The notes below the pieces were generated by a model. The model saw only the letters and a program-made list of their open reading frames with translations, made no database searches and was not told the DNA's origin. From Meghimatium bilineatum (Eukaryota > Mollusca > Gastropoda > Stylommatophora > Philomycidae): a DNA stretch of 64,000 nucleotides. The position numbers and the translations under genes are program-made. Position 1 is the first letter of the stretch; the number at the start of each line of letters is the position of its first letter. Shown one piece after another: positions 1 through 11,061 of the stretch. Location of the stretch: assembly GCA_034231615.1 (NCBI GenBank), contig CM067298.1, positions 34,230,127 through 34,294,126 on the forward strand, in the 5' to 3' direction.

Positions 1-109
1 TTTAGAAGATATTTGTCAAACGCTTCCTAGATGAGAATGTACATTGTTAATTACTTTCTACGAGTAATATAAGTTCATGAGATTTGAATATAATGTTTCC
101 GCCGAAGAC

Positions 110-265
110 TGATGTGTCACGACATTGGCGCAAATAAAACGGCGACACAACGGATTTCCATTCTCTGGATTGCACCCTGCCAGAAATCAAGTAGAACCAT
201 GGTCATTTTACAAGAGAGATTTAGTGGGAGTTTGAGAGTGAATGCCAAAAAAGAAGAAGATTATA
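110..265 (+). mobile_element. Solo 3' fragment of retroposon family L
   Basis: The segment carries the same ordered landmarks as the 3' end of the long copy at 30429-31592: a gatgtg start, a GC-rich cggcgacacaac block, a variant of the tctggactacatcctg block, a stretch ending gagtttgagagtgaatg, and a GAA-rich tail. No protein is encoded. It is best read as a 5'-truncated insertion. No target-site duplication was found. Confidence 0.6.
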
Positions 266-328
266 ATGTTGAGATCAGAAATTTAATTTGAATTAAAGTG
301 ATGTAGAAGAGTACAAAATTGTAGACAC

Positions 329-540
329 GATGACATGTAGAGAATGTTACTGGAGGGGATGATAGTCGGCAATTAAGACAAAGGCCACCCGAGACGCCGT
401 TGGACAAAATACATTCAAGAATGCATGTGCAACTCACTAAAAGAGGCGGAACAAATTGCTCAAGACCGCGGAGAATTCAAGAGGTCCATAGGGAAGACTA
501 CATTCTGAAATGAATATGTCACCTGATGATGATGATCAGA
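329..540 (+). mobile_element. LINE remnant: C-terminal tail of a reverse-transcriptase ORF
   Basis: One frame reads MLLEGMIVGN, then GHPRRRWTKYIQECM, then LKEAEQIAQDRGEFK, and a stop. This is the GRPRRRW...I...AE..A.DR..W pattern that closes many non-LTR retrotransposon ORF2 proteins downstream of the RT thumb. Two in-frame stops (after DDM and after IVGN) show it is dead. The copy ends in a short TGA-rich tail (cctgatgatgatgatcag) that recurs at 24557-24574, so this is probably the element's 3' end. The catalytic RT is absent because of 5' truncation. Confidence 0.65.
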
Positions 541-1537
541 ACCGTAGATATGACTTCAATAGAGATGGGTATTGTGCATCTCTACGAAAGAAATATTAAC
601 TACGCACTTCAATTTAATGTGATTTATGATGTTGTTTTTAAAGAATAAGTGTTTAGAGGATTGGTTAGGGTGCGTTACTGTCGTTATTCTTGTTTTTCAG
701 TGATAAAAATCATGTAATAATTTTCTTTACACAACAATTGGGGGTGGGGGAATATTATCGCTATAACCGACCCTCATGTCTACGGGCTTGGTTTAAATCA
801 CCATTTCCGATTACCAATCTAACGCAATCTTCACTCATGTTTTTGATAAATGGCACATCCTCTATTAAAATCCGCGGATACGGGGGATGATATACCAAAA
901 TAGCGTGTAAACCCCCAAATTTTCACTGCATTTTCTTTCCATACCAGGTCCCCAATTTCTCATGACAACCAAAGATTTCCCGACAAGAAGAAAAAACAAT
1001 TTTTTATAGCTTTTTTATTCCCCCTCCTCCCCAAAATTGCTTTTGAAATACGTACTTACTGCCATGTACCTCTCTGAACTCCACAGACTCCGCAGAAACA
1101 TTTATTTGACCACTAACCGTTCTCCAATAACTCGCGCGAGTCAGGTAAACATTTACAACCCTCTAATTTAACATTCCAACCCAATGCGATCAATACACGT
1201 CTCTTATCACTACAGAACTATCGATCTATCTTCCAAACGACGTCACAACAGTACATACTGAGGAAAGATATAGGATTCAAGAAGACAGGAACTATTAGTC
1301 TGTCATTACATCATATAATATACATCAAATTGTCATTCCACTGGTATTGGATACAGATTATTTCTAGTGTAGGTAACCAAAATTGTGTATTAGCAGCTCC
1401 GGCAGTGCAAACCTCCGGCTCCAAAAATATGGAAGGAACTGTACTCTCATCTTATTTGATGCAGGTCTCTCTTTGTCATCCCTTTTTTTAGCTATTTAAT
1501 TATTTCCTAAATATTAACAAACATAATTACAACTAGA
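541..1537. other. Unassigned sequence, no gene seen
   Basis: Unique-looking AT-rich DNA with homopolymer runs (for example near 960-1030). The small open frames here have no recognisable domain and no start context I would defend. Confidence 0.5.
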
Positions 1538-2670
1538 AGCAGTTGTTGTTCACCCATCACAAGTGATGATGTTGAGCTGCTCCGTTGTTGAGCTGCTCCG
1601 TTGTTGAGCTGCTGCATTTCTCCTCTTTTCACATGATGCAACTTCATTTTTTGTACTATAGAGACCCATATATATATATATATATATATAGTAGCTGTAT
1701 TTTGTATTTTGTGCAAGTTCTTCCCATGCATCTTGAACTATTTCAAATTCTTTCAGTGGGTTCTAACAAGTCCTTGTGGACTTCTTTTGACCACCTTGAA
1801 AGATTATGCCCTTCTGCAACTCATCATAGAGAAACATTTCTGGCAGACGATGATCTGGGAAACGTTCAACTTGACCTGCCTAAAAAATCTGTGTCAACAA
1901 ATCATAATAGTTTCAGTACAAGTGATGCCAGGTCTGTCCAAGTTCTTGCATCCAGAATCGTGTTTTGCCATTTGATGTTGATAATTTTTTTAGACATGTT
2001 GTATGATAGTGATGGAGCTTCCTCATATGTCGTCTATACACAGTCCATGTTTCACCAGCATATATCAACATTGGAAGCGCCACTGCTCTGTAAACTTTCA
2101 GCTAAGTATGTAGGTTAATGCACCGTTTATGTCGAACTTTTACGTGCGATCTGCCGAAAGTGCTGCTTGCCTTGGCGATTCCTACATACAATTTACCATC
2201 AACAGTTACATTTTTTTAATTATATGTTACATGTGTATGTGACTCTATCCACAGTGCATCGCCATTTACCTTAATGCAGGTCTCATTATAGATTTTGCCA
2301 GGTGGTGGTTGTAACATGACTCCAGTTTTCTCCGTATTCATAGCAAGCCCACATTTGGTACAGGCTTTAGGGAATATATATAATAATTTGTAGATCAGCC
2401 TCAGAGTTCGCACTTAGAGGACACAGTTATCATTAAATATTAGATCTTTGATAATATGGAATATGACTTTAGTTTTTGCTTGAAGTGGCCGAAGGTTGAA
2501 TAATGTTCCACCAATGCGATATTTGACGTCTACTGCTAAGTTCAGATCTGTAAAAGCATCATCCAACATAACAGAGTACATGATGATAAACATTGTAGGT
2601 ATGAATACACGTACTTGTTTACATCCCTTTGAGAACGGAGAAGCTGCAGATAACTTTAAAATAAACATTA
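1538..2670 (-). mobile_element. Decayed copy of LINE family Z (RT plus 3' end)
   Basis: Read on the minus strand, the segment matches the better copy at 56990-58260. The peptide around 2414-2670 (VMLDDAFTDLNLAVD, then GTLFNLRPLQAKTK) parallels LDDAFRDLDLGVN and GKLFNLRWHREKK of that copy. The catalytic LADDCAL box has become FNDNCVL, so RT activity is lost. Further down, NTEKTGVMLQPPPGKIY matches NTEKTEVMLQPVLGKIY. About 150 bases are deleted between the glutamine-rich C-terminus (near 1600) and the 3' hairpin at 1555-1568, removing the C2H2 finger. A short TA microsatellite sits at 1671-1690. Confidence 0.8.
1555..1568 (-). other. 3'-terminal LINE hairpin
   Basis: On the minus strand the sequence is CATCAC-TT-GTGATG, a perfect 6 bp stem with a TT loop, followed by GGTGAACAACAA. 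The same hairpin and following motif end the copy at 58239-58252. A structural equivalent with different stem bases ends copy Y at 54567-54580. A role in reverse-transcriptase recognition of the RNA 3' end is an inference. Confidence 0.6.
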
Positions 2671-3093
2671 AACAGTAGCACAGTAACACTGCTGTGATTG
2701 ACATGCTATGGATATGTGCGCTGAGATCAACCATACATAATGAAACTAAACTAAACTTCGCTATAACATGTAAGGGGCATTCCATACATTACATCAACAA
2801 TTAGGGGCGAGGGGGTCTGAGAACAAGCGATGCAGTTGTTAACAGTCGATTTAAAAAAATAATTTATTGTTTGCTCTGTGCCCCTCGCAGAATATGCAAC
2901 CGTGCACCTCTCACTAATCAAAGAAATTGGCAGATTATTTTTCGTCTGCTTTTCGGCAGACACTGATAATTGGCCAGATCATAGATGAACGTTGTCTGTT
3001 TCGATTGCGTGCTTTGATTCACAGATGACGTATTTGTCTTGGCCAAAATCAAAAATGTCATATTATTTTATTGGTGGGGGGGGGGAGGTCTAT
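2671..3093. other. Unassigned sequence
   Basis: AT-rich, with G-runs near 2801-2815 and 3076-3087. I see no gene and no repeat that matches elsewhere in the window. Confidence 0.45.
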
Positions 3094-3430
3094 CAGGGAT
3101 TCTCAAAGTTAGGGTCCGTAGACATGTGCCGGTTTGCGAGCCATCAGTGGAATTCCATATATATTTCGTATAAGACCTTTGATCTTCAGCAGTTGGTTGT
3201 CTGAAAAACTCGAAGGTCCTGGTGTCTGGGTTACCATAACCGCGTCAGTAACTATTATCTGATGATTGTAAATTTCTGATATAATCAACCTGGACTAACA
3301 TTCGTGGTTGAAAGCAGCGTATCGCACCAGAAGTGGTCCATTTTACTAAACCAATCCAACCCATGCTGGCCCCTAGTAGATTTGAATACAAAATACCGGT
3401 CCGCGGAAGTAAAATGTTTAAGAAACAATG
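3094..3430. mobile_element. Possible hAT-like MITE
   Basis: The left edge reads CAGGGATTCTCAAAG. The reverse complement of the right edge reads CATTGTTTCTTAAAC. Both resemble the CAGnGnTTCnCAAA termini of hAT non-autonomous elements, and the interior has no ORF. No 8 bp target duplication is visible, so the assignment is weak. Confidence 0.3.
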
Positions 3431-3450
3431 TAGTATATAATGCGTTAACG

Positions 3451-3730
3451 TCTTCTTCTTCTTCTGCGTTAGTTCTCAAACTCCTGCAGATAGCAGGATG
3501 TAGTCCGGAGACCGGAATGCGTTGTGTCATGGTTTACAGCATTGCTGTGATATCTGCGCCTTTCGGCCTGACACATACGACTTCAGCATGGCTTTCGGTC
3601 GCTGACCCTATATGGGATGGGACAGCCAACTCCATCCCATAACCTCCTTAGTGACCTTTTACGACATGCGTGGAAGATAAACAGTGTTGCTATTCTTTGC
3701 TCCCCTTTCGGGCCCTTGCAACACACGGGC
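3451..3730 (-). mobile_element. SINE A copy, full length
   Basis: On the minus strand the copy starts in a GC-rich block (gggcccgaaaggggagcaaa), passes a palindrome built on tatgggatggga, the gaaaggcgcagatatcacag block and the ggactacatcctgct block, and ends in (GAA)n at 3451-3463. It matches the copies at 5203-5486 and 39277-39552 almost throughout. It is non-coding and no tRNA-like head was seen. Confidence 0.8.
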
Positions 3731-4150
3731 GAATGTGTATAGTATACTTAAACGAATGAATAGATACAGTACATTACAATAACGAACCTACTCGTGATCT
3801 CTACATCGTCATGTGTTTGATAGGTATAGGACCAGGTGGATGTGATGAATCGAGCAATAATAAGCCTACTTCAGATTTCTATATTGTCATGTTCTTGTAG
3901 GAGCAGGTGAATGTGTTGAATCTTGAAATTCATTAATCCTGAATGATAATTGATCGAATACTGTCATATTTTTGCTATCTATATTAAAACTTTAAAATAA
4001 TAATTATCTGTTGTCCTCTGTCTCCTTTCCCGGTTGAATTTGCTGTTTATCATAGTGTTTTCTTAAAAATGAACTAGTGTACGTTTGTATTCCTGATACT
4101 GTGTATGAATTTTCAATGTGCGTTGACCTCTTTAATCTTTTCACATTACT
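3731..4150. other. Unassigned sequence
   Basis: AT-rich sequence with a loose internal similarity (ctactcgtgatctctacat near 3788 and ctacttcagatttctatat near 3866), suggesting an old duplication of about 80 bp. No gene is seen. Confidence 0.4.
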
Positions 4151-4510
4151 AGTATTAAAATAGTTCTTGTAATAATTTAATATTAAATATAGTATTAAAA
4201 TAGTTCTTGTAATAATTTAATATTAAATATAGTATTAAAATAGTTCTTGTAATAATTTAATATTAAATATAGTATTAAAATAGTTCTTGTAATTATTTAA
4301 TATTAAATATAGTATTAATATAGTTCTTGTAATAATTTAATATTAAATATAGTATTAAAATAGTTCTTGTAATAATTTAATATTAAATATAGTATTAAAA
4401 TAGTTCTTGTAATAATTTAATATTAAATATAGTATTAAAATAGTTCTTGTAATAATTTAATATTAAATATAGTATTAAAATAGTTCTTGTAATAATTTAA
4501 TATTAAATAT
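4151..4510. repeat. Minisatellite, 9 x 40 bp
   Basis: Nine head-to-tail copies of a 40 bp AT-rich unit beginning agtattaaaatagttcttg. Only two substitutions are visible in 360 bases (near 4294 and 4319), so the array is recently homogenised. Its right edge touches the degenerate SINE A copy that follows. Confidence 0.95.
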
Positions 4511-4793
4511 AGCCTTTGTGTTGCCAGACTCGAAAGGGAAACAAACAATAGCAATATTGTTATCTGTCAAACATATCGTGAGCGACGATTAAAGAGGTTC
4601 TGATGTGAAGTTGGCTGTACCTATCCATAGAGGGTTATAGTACATAGATCCATCTAGAAGTCAGATATGTCACGCCGAAAAGCGCAGATATAGCAACTAA
4701 GCTGTAAACTATAACACAAAGCAATATGTTCTCGGGATTATATCCTGCTAACCTCCAGAAATTTGAAAATGAACAACGAAGAAGAAAAACGTA
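4511..4793 (+). mobile_element. SINE A copy, diverged
   Basis: Follows the SINE A order: a gactcgaaagggaaac block, the gtgagcgacgattaaagagg block, a gccgaaaagcgcagatat block, a variant of the actacatcctgcta block, then a GAA-rich tail at 4779-4791. It is more mutated than its neighbours and has lost the central palindrome. It starts exactly where the 40 bp array ends. Confidence 0.7.
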
Positions 4794-5202
4794 GATGTAA
4801 AAAATATAATTACCCTTTTTCAGTTAAATAAAATTGAGTTTTTATTTTGTCTTCAAACAAATCTGTGACAGTTCTTTTTTGTTTGTTGCGTATCACAGAT
4901 AGAGCAACACACTTTTCAGTGCGTCGATCTCACTAATTGTTTATCTCACAAGTCTACCGTAACCATGCACTCATTTACTTATCCATGATTTCAATAAAAA
5001 TCGAGCATTAGTTCAAGCTAAATCGGATTTCCACTCACTAATTGGATACGTACTGTGCTCGTATGTATCAATGGCGTATCCCTGCTGCACGATGTGTACG
5101 TCGCTACATCACGAGATGCCAGGAAATGGTTTGTAAAACATCAATCCAGAAAGTCATACTGGGAATGCTCACCCGTGTCTTCCCGAGATCAGAAAGTGAA
5201 AC
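4794..5202. other. Unassigned sequence
   Basis: AT-rich and apparently unique. The overlapping small open frames at its right end run into the SINE and are not credible genes. Confidence 0.45.
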
Positions 5203-5486
5203 GCCAATGTGTCGCCGGGGCCCGAAAGGGGAGCAAAGAATAGAAACACTGTTTACCTTCCACGCATGTCGTAAAAGTAGACTAAAGAGGTTATGGGATG
5301 GGAGTTGGCTGTCCCATCCCATATAGTGTCAGTGACCCACAGCCATGCTGAAGTCGGATATGTCAGTCGAAAGGCGCAGATATCGCAGCAATGCCGTAAA
5401 CCATGACACAACGCATTCCGTTCTCCGGACTACATCCTGCTAATCTGCAGGAGTTTGAGAGCGAATGCAGAAGAAGAAGAAGAAAG
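5203..5486 (+). mobile_element. SINE A copy, well preserved
   Basis: The best plus-strand copy. A GC-rich head (ggggcccgaaaggggagcaa) is followed by a perfect 12 bp stem with an 8 base loop (tatgggatggga at 5292-5303, partner 5312-5323). Next come the gtcgaaaggcgcagatatcg block and the ggactacatcctgctaatc block, and the copy ends in (GAA)n. A possible 8 bp duplication (agaaagtg at 5191-5198 and 5481-5488) partly overlaps the tail and is weak evidence. Confidence 0.85.
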
Positions 5487-5747
5487 TGGGAAAGTGTGGG
5501 TTTCAAAGAATGGTGACACTTGCGTATCATACATATCGTTAGAGGCGACTCAGAAGGTTATTGGTGTGCACTGTTGCTGTTCCGTCCCATAGAGGTTCAA
5601 AGTGACCTATAGGACATGCTGAATTTAGATATATCAGACCGAAAGGCGCAGATATTAAAGCAAAGATGTACTTCAGGACACACCGCATTCCATTATCTGG
5701 ACTGTATGAATTGATCTGCACAGTTTGAGATTGAGATCAGAAGAAGA
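5487..5747 (+). mobile_element. SINE A copy, diverged, in tandem with the previous one
   Basis: It starts in a tttcaaagaatggtgacac block and continues with the cgttagaggcgactcagaag, accgaaaggcgcagatatta and gaagaagat landmarks of SINE A. It lies directly against the tail of the preceding copy in the same orientation, and is clearly older. Confidence 0.7.
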
Positions 5748-6124
5748 TAGCGTTATGCAATAAACGATATGTCGGCGTTCTCAAATATAGGACATCCTGA
5801 TTCCTCGAAAACAAAGTAATTAGTTATACACCACTATTTGTATTATATAATGTACAACTATTCTCCCGTATTTTGTTTTACCAGAATCGCATTTATTTGC
5901 TGTGAAGCTACTCAGCTATCCTCACAAAAAATGCATCGCAATACCATTAAATAAACTATTTAAAACAATATATTGATCCGTTGTCTCGGGTCCCACAGAA
6001 GTGGTGCATTTAAAATGTATCTAAATATGACGTACATGAACAGAGAAGGAAATGATCTAAAGATATTGGTTTCTATAATCTCTTATCTTGTCTCTGATCT
6101 ACCGATCACTGCGCAGAAGTTCTT
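5748..6124. other. Unassigned sequence
   Basis: AT-rich and without recognisable features. It leads into the 58 bp array. Confidence 0.45.
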
Positions 6125-6830
6125 GATAAAACAAAATTAATTTTCTTGTCTTTGAACAATAAGGCTCTGAACGTGGATTTGTAATGAAGAAAAACTAAAT
6201 GTCTTGTCTTTGACCAATAAGGCTCTGAACGTGGATTTGTAATGAAGCAAAACTAAATGTCTTGTCTTTGACCAATAAGGCTCAGAACGTGGATTTGTAA
6301 TGAAGCAAAACTAAATGTCTTGTCTTTGACCAATAAGGCTCTGAAAGTGGATTTGTAATGAAGCAAAATGTAATGTCTTGTCTTTGACCAATAAGGCTCT
6401 GAACGTGGATTTGTAATGATACAAAACTAAATGTCTTGTCTTTGACCAATAAGGCTGTGAACGTGGATTTGTAATGAAGCAAAACTAAATGTCTTGTCTT
6501 TGACCAATCAGGCACTGAACGTCAGTTCATGATGAAACAACACAACATGTCATGTCTTTGATAAATTACCCACTGAACGTCAGTTTTGAGGAAACAAAGA
6601 TACTTATCTTTGATCAATCAGGCACTAAACGTCAGCTCTTGAGGAAACAACCCTACTTGTCTTTGATCAATCAGGCACTAAACGTCAGCTCTTGGGGAGT
6701 CAAAACTACTTATCTTGTCTTTGGCCAATCATGTACTGAATATCAGTTCATAATAAAACGCAACTACTTGTCTTCGATCCAGCACTCATTAAGCGTATGC
6801 TCTTTATGAAACACAGCCTAATGAAGGTAA
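6125..6830. repeat. Minisatellite, 58 bp unit, about 12 copies
   Basis: The unit is built around cttgtctttgaccaataagg, then ctgaacgtggatttgtaatg. The 58 bp period was measured at 6181, 6239 and 6297. Copies up to about 6510 are close to identical; those from 6510 to 6830 are progressively diverged (cagttcatgatgaaac variants), so the array shows an age gradient. Minus-strand open frames through it are by-products of the repeat. Confidence 0.9.
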
Positions 6831-6839
6831 TGAATATTG

Positions 6840-7200
6840 TATACACATAGGTATAACGTTTCGCCGGAGTATTAACATGACCTGAGAGGATTTCAAACAA
6901 TAGCGATATTTTTGTATGTCATGCATATCGTAATGGGTGACTAAGAAATTCTTTTGAGTGTGGCTGGTTGTCTATTCCCACAGAGTCAAAGTGACTAAGA
7001 ATTCATGCTGAAGTTAGAGTGGGACTGGTTGTCCATTCTCATAGAGTCAAAGTGACTCAAAATCCTGAAGTTGTATATGTCAGACCGAAAGTTGCAGATA
7101 TTGCACCCCAGCTGTAAACCATGACACACAACATTCCGTTCTCTGTTAAACATCAGGATAATCTGCATGAGTCTTAAAACGAATTCAGAAGGAGGAATAT
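6840..7200 (+). mobile_element. SINE A copy with internal duplication
   Basis: The landmarks are gacctgagaggatttcaaac, then catatcgtaatgggtgacta, then cagaccgaaagttgcagat, then a GAA-rich end at 7189-7196. The segment containing ctggttgtc...agagtcaaagtgact is present twice (6963-6991 and 7024-7052), giving a longer copy than usual. Confidence 0.7.
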
Positions 7201-7228
7201 TATTAAGGCGATCCACTTATCAAGAGTA

Positions 7229-7460
7229 AGCTGCTTTAGTTCAGTGGTCAGCGCACTAGTTTCTTTGTCATTCTGTCGACGTTTCGATTTTCAGTTCAAT
7301 TCAAAAACTACCATCGGCTTGTGGGTAAACACAAAGTATGAAATGAATACCAGTCTTTCGTGGATTTAAAGACCGTGGACGTGTTACTGATATTCATCCC
7401 TGGATATGCCGATGTCAAATGAAAAATACCGTATTTCACAATATACCATAGTGATGTTAA
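7229..7460 (+). mobile_element. tRNA-derived SINE
   Basis: The first about 70 bases look like a decayed tRNA: a D-arm / A-box-like tagttcagtggtcagcgc (7238-7255) and, about 35 bases later, a B-box-like cgtttcgattttc. The unrelated body that follows runs into an (ACT)n tract, as SINE 3' ends often do. The second promoter box and acceptor stem are damaged, so it is not a functional tRNA gene. Confidence 0.55.
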
Positions 7461-7717
7461 AAAAGGGACTACTACTACTACTACTACTACTACTATTACT
7501 ATAACTAAGTATGTCTGCTACTACTACAACCTACCACTATTAACTCAACTACTAACTATTACTACTGCTGCAATTACTGAAAAAAGTGTTACTACTACTA
7601 TTTATACTATGTGAGCAGTAACTACTACTACAGCTGCTACTATTACTACTACTACTACTACCAACAAATACTACTACTACTACCACTACTATTGCTAGTA
7701 CTATTACTGCTGATATG

Positions 7718-7755
<38 letters not shown>

Positions 7756-7815
7756 AATTACTACTTTGCTTCCACAATTTGCTTCCACAACTACTAAAAC
7801 GATTACTACTGATAT
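7461..7815. repeat. (ACT)n microsatellite and degenerate flanks
   Basis: Interrupted ACT trinucleotide repeats, purest at 7468-7492 and 7718-7753. The minus-strand Ser- and Val-rich frames here are translations of the repeat. Confidence 0.9.
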
Positions 7816-7915
7816 TGCTTCATTAAAACGCATTACTCACGTACTTAACTGTGCGCAATATTGATATTTGAAATATATAATTCGAAGTTAGGATAGGAGC
7901 ATGACAGGGATGCGT

Positions 7916-9017
7916 TGTTTGTTTGTTTGTTTGTTTAGCGTTCCCTCCATTGTAATCAGCACGGATATTCGTGCTATTTCCGCCGGAAATGTGGTTACTT
8001 TGTGCCATCGTTATGCGCCGTTTAGGTCTAGCACATTCTATTTTGGCATACCTTGACATTTCGGGTGCACTACCCTAACCTGTGACAGGCTTCCTATCTG
8101 TCGCCAGGCAGCTTATGTGTATTGACTCTACGCTGAGGCGATGTATCCTTCGCCTCTGTCTTACACGAAGTGTTCCGCCGCCAGTGCACTTGTCTTGTGT
8201 AATTAGACGCGTTGTGCTTGTGCCCATTGGGTTCTGAATCTTTTCTCATCCTCGTTCCTGGTTCCGGTTTAGGAAGAACTCAACAGAAGAGTTGGACTCG
8301 GACTCGTACGCCCTCTTAGCCGAAGCGTTGCTCACCACTGTCGTGAACCACTCGCCCAAGTCCGAGTCTCTATAATTTAGGAGCGTTAGGGACTTGCGTT
8401 AGGTTCTCGAGCTGAACAGTGATTGTCACCTTGGACGCCTATGCCCATCGGGTACTGAACCTTTCCTGTGAGCATGCTTCCGGTATAGGAAAACTCGACA
8501 GTAGAGTTGGGCCCAGGCTAGGATCACCGGTAACCATAAGTTTGTCTCGAGCAAACAACACTTTAGTTCCGATTTCCTTTAATTGTTTTTAGTTCTCTTT
8601 GCACATGACGCTACCCTGTAGCGCTGTGTTGTCCTCTCATTGTACTCATTGCGCTATTAATATAGTGTCTGATGCACCAATTCTTTACATTTCTCTTATC
8701 GTTTTCCCGCTTTATAGAAACTGCATTGTCCGCCCCTCCATTGTTTCTGCCGAACTGACTAGTTTCACTGTGTGTCGACAGTGCTGCTGCATGTGTTGGC
8801 GCCGAGGTGTCGGAGATATTGACTTTCTTTTAGCAGTCACATATCTTTCCATCTGCTAGCTCCACATTCACGTACACGATCCACTAATGATTTAGCCAGA
8901 ATCAGCACGAGCCGCTGTATTTATGTTTCCAGAGTGCACCGCGAGGAGGTACATTTGGGATCTTGGTTACCTGTTAACCCTAGATCCGCCGAGAGCAGAG
9001 CGTTCCCTTTCCACCCC
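7916..9017 (-). mobile_element. Retroposon family L, copy 1 (1,102 bp)
   Basis: Flanked by a 12 bp near-perfect target-site duplication (acagggatgcgt at 7904-7915, acagggatgtgt at 9018-9029; 11/12 match). Element 5' end is at 9017. The copy ends at 7916 in a tail that reads (AAAC)n on the minus strand. Internally it shares with the other copies two imperfect units containing ggttcagtaccc-type sequence (near 8220-8300 and 8440-8520), and a 5' region with a gtgcaccctggaaaca-type block. No frame is conserved between copies, so it appears non-coding. Confidence 0.85.
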
Positions 9018-9029
9018 ACAGGGATGTGT

Positions 9030-9702
9030 GATATCATTTCCTCTCTACAACACTTAATGAACTTGGTGATAGGTAGAGCACCTAATGATAGAAAAGTTAT
9101 TGTTGAAATATCTATGAACTTTTGAAAATTACTGATGACGTGGACGTTTCATTTTGACACGAATACTTATTTGTAAATATCTTCAGAGTGCAGTCCTATT
9201 GCAGGACTATTGATCAGTTAGAAGAAACGGGATGGTTACATGTGAATGTGACAAAGAGGACATTATATTAGAAAACCATACAATAAGTTCAAGCTTGACT
9301 ATAAATTCACTCTTATTCATATAACCATTACCTTATATATTAAAATAAATAAAATGCTTACTCTATTTGTGCAATATCTACATTTAGTAAACAGTCTACG
9401 GTATAGAGACAGTGGAATTACATTTTGTGTTTGAATCCCTGATCATGAATTTATTCCAGGAAATGAGCTAGAATCGGCTAAAAAAATTGAATGTTACGGA
9501 TATTAGTTTAAATTAAATAGCGGCTTCTGAAACTACATGCCTCGTAATGAAAGACACAAATCGGAATTGACAGGTAAGTTTAAAATTGAAATAGGTATAA
9601 ATGTTAACAAAGGATTAATAATATATGTTTAAAATATATGAAATAACTATAGACTTATATCAGAATCTATCTAATTACAAATGCATGTATTATTGCTTTT
9701 TC
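9030..9702. other. Unassigned sequence
   Basis: AT-rich unique sequence. No repeat or domain is recognised. Confidence 0.45.
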
Positions 9703-9850
9703 TTCAGTGGTTCATTCGCAAACTCCCGCTGGATCGTTTTTGTGGCAGGACTGTCATCATACTAGGTTTCCAGCAGGATGTAGTCCGAGAATGTAAATGC
9801 GTTGTGTTGCCTTTTTATTTGTGATAATGACCAGACACATTCGTCTTCGC
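9703..9850 (-). mobile_element. Solo 3' fragment of retroposon family L
   Basis: Minus-strand landmarks are aacgcatttacattctcgg, then actacatcctgctgg, then a run into an Ala/Asn-type cgaatgaac end. The same blocks close the copy at 30429-31592. It sits just upstream of a SINE A copy in the same orientation. Confidence 0.5.
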
Positions 9851-9884
9851 CAGATGTATTCTTAGGTTATGGTTAGATCAATTT

Positions 9885-10140
9885 GAGACTTCCGCTTTTC
9901 CTCGTTCTAGAACACCTGCAGATCGGTAGGATGTAGTCCGGAAAAAAAATGTTTAGTCAATGTTTATAGCTTAGCTGCGACATCTGCGTCGTGCGGATCA
10001 TGGTTTCTGATTTACTTTGACCATCTCTGAAATAGCTAATAAATCTACCTAAAGACTCCTCTGTATGTCATGTATACAAGGCATGTTACGGTATTGTTAT
10101 TCTTAGCTTCCCTTTCTAGTCGCAACAGCACCAAAGTGCC
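9885..10140 (-). mobile_element. SINE A copy, diverged
   Basis: On the minus strand it shows the gactacatcctaccgatctg block near 9930, a decayed gcagatgtcgcagct block and the agggaagctaagaataac 5' block near 10110. The GAA tail has eroded. Confidence 0.65.
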
Positions 10141-10183
10141 ACATGAAAACAATAAATATGTTTATATTGCAATCAATAGCACT

Positions 10184-10650
10184 TATCATGTCTCGGAACA
10201 TAGTACCACATCTCACAACAAGAGACACATATCACGTATCGGAACATAGTACCACATCTCACAACAAGAGACACATATCACGTCTCGGAACATAGTACCA
10301 CATCTCACAACAAGAGACACATATCACGTATCGGAACATAGTACCACATCTCACAACAAGAGACACATATCACGTCTCGGAACATAGTACCACATCTAAC
10401 AACAACAAACCCATATCACGTCTGGGAACATAGTACCACATTTCCCAACAAGAGATACATATAACGTCTCGGAACATAGTACCACATCTCACAACAAGAG
10501 AAAAATTTCACGTCTCAGAACATAGTACCACATCTCACAACAAGAGAAACATATCAAGTTTCGGAATGTAGTGCCACATAGAAAACAAGAGAAACATATC
10601 ACGTCTCAGCATGTAGTACCACATCTCACACAAAGAGAAACATATCACGG
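10184..10650. repeat. Minisatellite, 46 bp unit, about 10 copies
   Basis: The unit contains cggaacatagtaccacatct followed by cacaacaagagacacatatc. The first five copies alternate between cacgtctcgg and cacgtatcgg variants, pointing to a higher-order 92 bp repeat. Later copies are diverged. Confidence 0.92.
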
Positions 10651-11040
10651 CTGAGCATGTGTACATGTTAGTACTGAATGTGGATACATGTGTACATGTT
10701 AGTACTGAATGTGGATACATGTGTACATGTTAGTACTGAATGTTGATATATATATCCATGTGTACATGTTAGTACTGAATGTGGATGCATGTGTACATAT
10801 TTGTACTGAATGTTGATACATGTGTCCACTTGTACATGTTAGTACTGAATGTGGATACATGTGTACATGTTAGTACTGGATATTGATACATGTGTACATG
10901 TTAGTACTGAATGTTGATACATTTGTCCATGTGTACATGTTAGCACTGAATGTTGATATATGTGTCCATGTTAGAACTAGATGTTTTACATGTGTACATG
11001 TGTACATGTTAATACTGAATGTTGATACATGTGCCGATTA
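10651..11040. repeat. Minisatellite, 31 bp unit
   Basis: The unit is close to gtgtacatgttagtactgaa plus tgtggatacat, repeated about 12 times with some longer variants. It starts inside the last unit of the 46 bp array, where the cagcatgt of that array passes directly into the gtgtacatg motif. Confidence 0.9.
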
Positions 11041-11061
11041 TTGCATTCGAAATAAAACGGA

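Noticed and set aside
4151-4510. CRISPR array
   Set aside because: Direct tandem units without spacers in a eukaryotic repeat context.
6282-6515. Minus-strand frame with repeated WSKTRHLVLLHYKSTF-type peptide
   Set aside because: Lies wholly in the 58 bp minisatellite.
10184-10650. CRISPR-like regular repeat
   Set aside because: The whole 46 bp unit repeats, with no unique spacer sequence.
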